9,407 nucleotides of DNA from Flavobacteriales bacterium UBA5933 (GTDB lineage: Bacteria > Bacteroidota > Bacteroidia > Flavobacteriales > Weeksellaceae). The notes beneath the pieces are model-generated. The model was not told where the DNA came from, ran no database searches, and worked only from the letters and a program-made list of their open reading frames with translations. Each line of letters starts with the position of its first letter. Position 1 is the first letter of the stretch. Below, in pieces: positions 6,056 through 9,407 of this stretch. The translations under genes were made by a program, and so were the position numbers. The stretch is from contig DJDD01000139.1 in NCBI GenBank assembly GCA_002430925.1, positions 1 to 9,407 of the forward strand. Reading direction: 5' to 3'.

Positions 6056-9000
6056 TACATTGTTAATTTATATACAGATTTGTTTTCTAAATACTCAATC
6101 AATGTTTTAATAATTTTATTATCTTTTAAGATGGTTTGATTTCCGACCAAAAATAATTGCTCTTTTGCACGTGTTAAGGCAACATTTAGTTTTCTATCCA
6201 CATTTCCTTGGTCATTCATATTAATCAAGGCATTTAGTTGTGCAGGATGCGTTACAGCAAAGCTGTATAAGATAATATCTCTTTGGCTTCCTTGGTAACG
6301 TTCTACAGTATCAACTGTTATTTGTTCGTGGTGTGGAATAGCTGCTAATTCTAACTTCTGTTTGATTAATGCGATTTGATTTCGGAATGGAGCAATAATC
6401 CCAATAGTCTTTTTTGAATCATACTCTTTATTGTTAAGTTGATAAAGGTGAATAATTTCTTTTACAAATTTTACGATTAAATCAGCTTCTTGGATGTTTG
6501 TTGAAGGTAAATAGGGATTTTCTTCTACATTGATGTAAGAAAAACGATTGTTTACTAAATGAGTATGAATGTCATTACTTTCGTCATATTGATTGAATTG
6601 TAATTCGGCTCTTTGTCGGTTTAAACTCTGTTTAGCTTCTTCATCAAGATTAGGAATATCAAATGCAACATTTAGTTTTCCATCATAGAAATATTGATTA
6701 GGAAAATCAGCAATATCAGCGTGCATTCTCCCTTGATAAGTTAATTGATCGTAAGCATTTTGGATGTTATTCTTTTCGCAAAATTCATACAATCGTTCAA
6801 AAATTGAATTTTTACGGTTCCATAAACCAATATTTTCTAATAATTCGTTATTTGTCTTCGCTAATTCTGGATTTTGTAATACAATTGCTGGTAATTGTTT
6901 ATGATCACCAATCATTATAAAACGTCTCGTTTTTGGTAAAATACCAACAATTTGTGGCTCTAAAATTTGTGAAGCTTCATCAATAATAATTGTATCAAAT
7001 TTCTTTAACTTTAAAATATCACTTTTACTTGATATAGAAGCAACTGTAGATACAAAAATTCGTTGTTGTTGAATAATATCTTGAATTGTTTTACGAGAAA
7101 ATTTTTCATTTTTTTCTGTTAATTCATGATCTTTTTGCTCTATAATTCTATTCAATAAATTTTTATGAAATTCGGGTGAAGTAGATAATTCACTTCCAAT
7201 TCGTATAAATTTTTGCTCAATCTGATCAGAAATAGCACTATGAATAGCTTCGCATAATTCATCTACAGCCCTATTTGTATAGGCTAAAAGTAGAATATTA
7301 CATGATTGTTTTTCATAAATTTCTTTGACTAATTCTTTAATGATAATAGATGTTTTTCCTGTACCTGGAGGACCATTTAGTAGGAAATAATCATTTGCAG
7401 AAAGAGCTTTTTTCAGTATTCTATTTTGTTCTTCAGACAATTTAGAGTTATAGTAATTGTAATCGTTATCATTTTCAGGTTCTGTTTGAGTAAGAATTAA
7501 TTCTTTTTTCACTTTTGGAGCCTGCATAAAACTATATAAATTTCTATACATAGAAGTAAATGAAGCATCCATATAATCTCTTTCTAAAGCCCATTTTCCA
7601 CTTTTATCGAACGAATCAAAGAAACGAGTATTTGGTTGTTGATAACGAAAACGTAAAACAATGTATTCTCTCGAAATATTTTTGATTGTACATTTGAAAA
7701 CCTGATTAGTTAAGACAGAATCTGTTGATTTATTTCGTGGATATAAAATACAAATATCACCTTCTCGGATTGAAATAAAGTCATTTGCAGGATTTGTACG
7801 TTTTAATTTTATTTCTCTTTTTATGTCAGAAATATGATTTTCAATAATTTCTAAATCATAAATAATTTCGAAGTTATTATTTTTTTCTTCAAAACTATTT
7901 AGCCACAAACTAGCTAAACCGTTATTACTTGTTGATTGCCCAAGCCCAAGTTTTGCCATATATTGTTCTTTCGCAATAAAATTTGTGAAAGAGTAGAAAT
8001 ACGCTTTTTCTAATGGAGAACTTGTACGAATAGGATAAATAAATTTTTCTATTTGTTCTTCTAATAATTCTCTAAAACGAGGATTAATTTTTCGTTGTAT
8101 AAAATTACTTGGTTTAATGGCATACAATAAACTTTCAATTTCTTTTTCGGATTGATTCGCTAATTGATTTTCATTAATAATGATTTGATTTCGAAGATCT
8201 AGTATACGTTGTACACGAGATAGAGTAGGAACATCAAAACGTAAATTCCCTTGATATACTTTTGAATATAAAATATATCCTTCTGTATTTTTAGTAATGT
8301 CTTTAAATTCTAAATCATACAATACAGCAATTATTTGATAATATAAGAAAAGCTGAGCAGCATGATTTGGTTTTATACTTTTTCCGTCATCAGGATAAGG
8401 AGCTCCACCAGATTTTAATTCAATAATCTTATTTGCTCCATCAGGATTTATATCCAACAAATCCAAACGTCCTTGTATTCCATATTGTTCACATAAAAAA
8501 GAAGGTTCAAGTAAAGCTCTATCTAATGAAATGCCATTTTGTGAAAAATCTTCCATTAAGACTTTTTGAAGTCGACTAAAATGTCCTTTTGCTTCAGTAT
8601 AATAATCTTTTAAATCTTGTGGATTTATCAAATCATTACAAGCTGTATATTCTAAAGGATGATTTTTGAAATCATTTTTAAAAATTTCATTAAAATCAGT
8701 TTCTTCTATATTTTCTGTACAAAAATGGTCAACAACTGCATTAGCAAAATTTCCTAAACGGATATGCTTGCTGTTAGGAGCTTGTTCAAATTTCTTTTGA
8801 ATGAAATGTAATTCAGAAGTTCCATATTCTTGAAAACACTCAGCAATAGCAGAAATATCTACTAAATAATCAGGTTCTAGAATAACAAAACGAGGATGGT
8901 AAATTCCCTCTGTATCTATTGTCGAATTAATTAAATTCAATTGTGCGCCAATCCAAAAATCTTTTGTTGATTTAAAAATTTCATTTACACCATCTTCATC

Positions 9001-9407
9001 TATTTGTACAGTAATATATTCGTCTGTTTCGTTGTCTTCGTGATCACAGATTAAACAATCGCGTTTTATCTCGATAACTTGTACACGCAGTTTTTTTATT
9101 CGATTTCTTGAGAAAGTTTTATTGGTATAATATTCTTTTTCAGGAAATAAGTATACAATCTCCGAAGGAATTAAAATATCATAGATTGCAGCAATAAATT
9201 CAGCAACGTATTTTAGATGAGTATAATATTCATGTTCGGAAGGTTGGTATTTGTCTTTTGTAATTTTTTCTGAAACAATTCTTAGTGAATGTATCTTTGT
9301 CGAAATGCCATATTGATTACAAATGAATGATAATTTTGAAAAGAAATTTGAAAATTGAATTGTTTCATTTTTTGTTAATTCAAAAGAAATTATTTCAACT
9401 AATCTTT
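6055..9407 (-). CDS. PD-(D/E)XK nuclease and SF1B helicase fusion, 5'-partial
   Basis: The frame is open from the stop to the window edge, giving 1116 visible residues without the true start. Residues here count from the first whole codon (9405-9403). Residues 1-200 are unassigned; a probably beta-rich part (about 105-180) carries C117-x-x-C120. A RecB/Cas4-type nuclease follows: LEPSF, GRLDLL (D315), ELKSG (E329, K331) and QLFLYYQ (Q351), a complete catalytic set. The cysteine cluster of Cas4, AddB and eukaryotic Dna2 nucleases is not seen. The C-terminal part is a UPF1/Dna2-like SF1B helicase: Q660, Walker A GPPGTGKT (678-685), DEAS (809-812), GDHKQLP (833-839), ERYQGSQRD (Q1038) and LTRAKEQL (R1079). 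Family knowledge implies ATP-driven strand unwinding coupled to nucleic-acid cleavage. The role could be repair, replication-intermediate processing or phage defence; the window shows no partner gene that would decide. Confidence 0.9.
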   Translation of the reverse strand, partial: RLVEIISFELTKNETIQFSNFFSKLSFICNQYGISTKIHSLRIVSEKITKDKYQPSEHEYYTHLKYVAEFIAAIYDILIPSEIVYLFPEKEYYTNKTFSRNRIKKLRVQVIEIKRDCLICDHEDNETDEYITVQIDEDGVNEIFKSTKDFWIGAQLNLINSTIDTEGIYHPRFVILEPDYLVDISAIAECFQEYGTSELHFIQKKFEQAPNSKHIRLGNFANAVVDHFCTENIEETDFNEIFKNDFKNHPLEYTACNDLINPQDLKDYYTEAKGHFSRLQKVLMEDFSQNGISLDRALLEPSFLCEQYGIQGRLDLLDINPDGANKIIELKSGGAPYPDDGKSIKPNHAAQLFLYYQIIAVLYDLEFKDITKNTEGYILYSKVYQGNLRFDVPTLSRVQRILDLRNQIIINENQLANQSEKEIESLLYAIKPSNFIQRKINPRFRELLEEQIEKFIYPIRTSSPLEKAYFYSFTNFIAKEQYMAKLGLGQSTSNNGLASLWLNSFEEKNNNFEIIYDLEIIENHISDIKREIKLKRTNPANDFISIREGDICILYPRNKSTDSVLTNQVFKCTIKNISREYIVLRFRYQQPNTRFFDSFDKSGKWALERDYMDASFTSMYRNLYSFMQAPKVKKELILTQTEPENDNDYNYYNSKLSEEQNRILKKALSANDYFLLNGPPGTGKTSIIIKELVKEIYEKQSCNILLLAYTNRAVDELCEAIHSAISDQIEQKFIRIGSELSTSPEFHKNLLNRIIEQKDHELTEKNEKFSRKTIQDIIQQQRIFVSTVASISSKSDILKLKKFDTIIIDEASQILEPQIVGILPKTRRFIMIGDHKQLPAIVLQNPELAKTNNELLENIGLWNRKNSIFERLYEFCEKNNIQNAYDQLTYQGRMHADIADFPNQYFYDGKLNVAFDIPNLDEEAKQSLNRQRAELQFNQYDESNDIHTHLVNNRFSYINVEENPYLPSTNIQEADLIVKFVKEIIHLYQLNNKEYDSKKTIGIIAPFRNQIALIKQKLELAAIPHHEQITVDTVERYQGSQRDIILYSFAVTHPAQLNALINMNDQGNVDRKLNVALTRAKEQLFLVGNQTILKDNKIIKTLIEYLENKSVYKLTM

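Noticed and set aside
8938..8940. TTG as the start codon of the nuclease-helicase
   Set aside because: The coding frame continues upstream to the window edge with protein-like sequence, so this codon is an internal leucine.

Overview
The window comes from an AT-rich genome. The A-rich gene leaders without Shine-Dalgarno sequences, a TAnnTTTG-type promoter, the forms of LutABC and HemL, and palindromic intergenic repeats with a GAAATCC...GATTG frame all suggest a member of the Bacteroidota, most likely Flavobacteriia (possibly Weeksellaceae). The genus cannot be fixed from sequence reading alone.

Layout: 1-118 is a copy (A, minus strand, cut by the window edge) of a structured hairpin repeat. 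243-872 (+) is an unrecognised 209-residue gene, lower in GC than its neighbours, with its own intrinsic terminator at 929-964. 965-1324 is AT-rich and has no gene. 1325-4058 (+) is a compact lutA-lutB-lutC operon for oxidation of L-lactate to pyruvate, closed by a strong terminator at 4079-4113. The 505-base gap between the convergent lutC and hemL holds two more hairpin repeats (B at 4231-4336 on +, C at 4378-4507 on -) and the hemL terminator (4508-4544). 4564-5847 (-) is hemL, glutamate-1-semialdehyde aminomutase of tetrapyrrole synthesis, with a promoter candidate directly at its start. 6055-9407 (-) is a large nuclease-helicase protein: a RecB/Cas4-type PD-(D/E)XK nuclease domain followed by a UPF1/Dna2-like SF1B helicase. 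Its reading frame stays open to the window edge, so the gene is 5'-partial; the TTG codon at 8940 is internal and not the start.

The genes form separate units. The lut operon is a catabolic module whose three products are thought to act as one lactate-oxidising complex. hemL is housekeeping. The nuclease-helicase is a DNA repair, replication or defence type protein whose partners, if any, lie beyond the right edge. No complete new multi-gene system is visible. The best unexplained signal is the repeat family: three copies keep the same flanking boxes, while the hairpin arms differ in sequence but remain fully paired.
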